Of a DNA stretch of 12,992 bases, positions 12,384-12,992 are shown piece by piece. The notes below the pieces were generated by a model, which was not told where the DNA came from, searched no databases, and saw only the letters and a program-made list of their open reading frames with translations. Position 1 is the first letter of the stretch. Each line of letters begins with the position of its first letter. The DNA lies in NCBI GenBank assembly GCA_021815835.1, contig JAKAZN010000009.1:1-12992 (forward strand), in the 5' to 3' direction. The translations under genes were made by a program, and so were the position numbers. This stretch comes from Pseudomonadota bacterium (GTDB taxonomy: Bacteria > Pseudomonadota > Alphaproteobacteria > Acetobacterales > Acetobacteraceae).

Positions 12384-12992
12384 ATGAAGTTCCGCCGCCT
12401 GCTCGCCCTGATCGCCGGTATCCTGCCGGCCAGCCTGATCGCGGTGATCGGATTCCTCGCCATCTATTCCTGGCCGGCGCTGCGCTTCAACGGCTGGCGC
12501 TTCGTCGTCGGCACGACCTGGAACCTCGGCAACACCTACGGCAATCCCATCGTCCGCGACGGAGTGACGATGCTGCCCGGGGCACAGTACGGAATCCTGG
12601 TCCTGATCGTCGGCACCGTGCTGTCCACCGTGATCGCGCTGGCCCTCGCGGTGCCCACCGGAGTCGGGGCGGCGATTTTTCTTGCCGAGGCCGTCCCGGG
12701 GCGGATGCGGCTCTGGCTGTCCTTCCTGGTCGAACTGCTGGCCGCCGTACCCTCGGTCGTGTTCGGCCTCTGGGGCTACGCGGTGCTGATCCCGCTGCTC
12801 GGCCAGCACGTCTTTCCGGTGATGGAGAAGGTGCTGGGCTTCATCCCGATCTTCGCCGGCCCGACCGGCAGCGGCTACGGGCTGCTGACCGCGGGCGTTG
12901 TGCTGTCGTTGATGATCGTGCCGCTGATCGCCGCCACCTTGCGCGATGCGATCCTGGCCGAACCCATGGTCCTGCGCGAGGCCGCCGCGGCC
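12384..12992 (+). CDS. pstC: Phosphate ABC transporter permease PstC, 3'-partial
   Basis: An open frame of 203 codons from ATG 12384 to the right edge, with no stop. It encodes the N-terminal part of the inner-membrane permease PstC. Membrane segment 1 covers about residues 7-28 (LALIAGILPASLIAVIGFLA), followed by the conserved FVVGTTWN (40-47). Segment 2 begins YGILVLIVGTVLSTVIALAL, then GVGAAIFLAE, LVELLAAVPSVVFGLWGY and GVVLSLMIVPLIAATLRDAI. The last residues LREAAAA are the beginning of the EAA loop that meets the ATPase PstB. A weak GGA (12373-12375) precedes the start at about 8 bp. Downstream pstA, pstB and phoU are expected off the window. The N-terminal stretch RDGVTMLPGAQ is slightly longer than usual. 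Confidence 0.93.
   Translation, partial: MKFRRLLALIAGILPASLIAVIGFLAIYSWPALRFNGWRFVVGTTWNLGNTYGNPIVRDGVTMLPGAQYGILVLIVGTVLSTVIALALAVPTGVGAAIFLAEAVPGRMRLWLSFLVELLAAVPSVVFGLWGYAVLIPLLGQHVFPVMEKVLGFIPIFAGPTGSGYGLLTAGVVLSLMIVPLIAATLRDAILAEPMVLREAAAA

Overview
The window is GC-rich DNA (roughly 70% by eye) with tightly packed genes, many ATGA-type stop/start overlaps and strong third-position GC bias. The families present suggest an alphaproteobacterium, and Acetobacteraceae is my best guess: a gpsA of alphaproteobacterial type, an IlvD/Edd dehydratase paired with an RraA-like protein, an S24-type HTH repressor and a Tat-type PstS. The taxonomy is an inference from gene content only. I see no rRNA, tRNA, CRISPR, transposase or phage structural gene.

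Layout. (1) Positions 1-1591, plus strand: the 3' part of rlmJ (23S rRNA m6A methyltransferase), overlapping gpsA (glycerol-3-phosphate dehydrogenase). The left edge falls in a GC-rich hairpin-forming repeat read in frame with rlmJ. (2) 1592-1789 is an intergenic region with a tandem GACAACTT and promoter-like boxes. (3) 1790-4252, plus strand: a two-gene operon of an L-arabinonate-dehydratase-type Fe-S dehydratase and an RraA/HMG-aldolase-like protein, probably non-phosphorylative sugar-acid breakdown. (4) 4397-6280, plus strand: an S24 (LexA/CI-like) HTH repressor and a GT4 glycosyltransferase of the PEP-CTERM/EpsH1-associated type. (5) 6284-10098, minus strand: a four-gene operon reading substrate-binding protein, permease 1, permease 2, short-chain dehydrogenase. 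It encodes a carbohydrate ABC importer with no ATPase gene, and its last gene converges on the glycosyltransferase with only 3 bp between them. (6) 10099-10233: the divergent control region, with a perfect 15-bp IclR-type palindrome and a perfect tandem 15-bp repeat. (7) 10234-11079, plus strand: the IclR-family regulator. (8) 11155-12992, plus strand: pstS, a strong terminator-like hairpin, a perfect 17-bp tandem duplication, then pstC running off the window.

How it fits together: the IclR protein probably controls the divergent importer/SDR operon and itself. The importer presumably brings in a sugar or sugar derivative, which the SDR oxidises or reduces. The dehydratase/RraA pair upstream could act on related sugar acids, but no sequence signal directly links the two operons. 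Pst is a separate phosphate uptake system. No gap between genes exceeds 300 bp; the largest are about 198, 144, 135 and 128 bp.

The most unusual feature is a perfect, spacerless 62-bp DNA palindrome (8676-8737) inside the first 26 codons of permease 1. It is either a very strong mRNA hairpin controlling expression after the binding-protein gene or a fold-back artefact. I found no clear wholly new multi-gene system. The novelty lies in the control DNA: the palindrome, the tandem operator repeats and the alternative hairpins before pstS.
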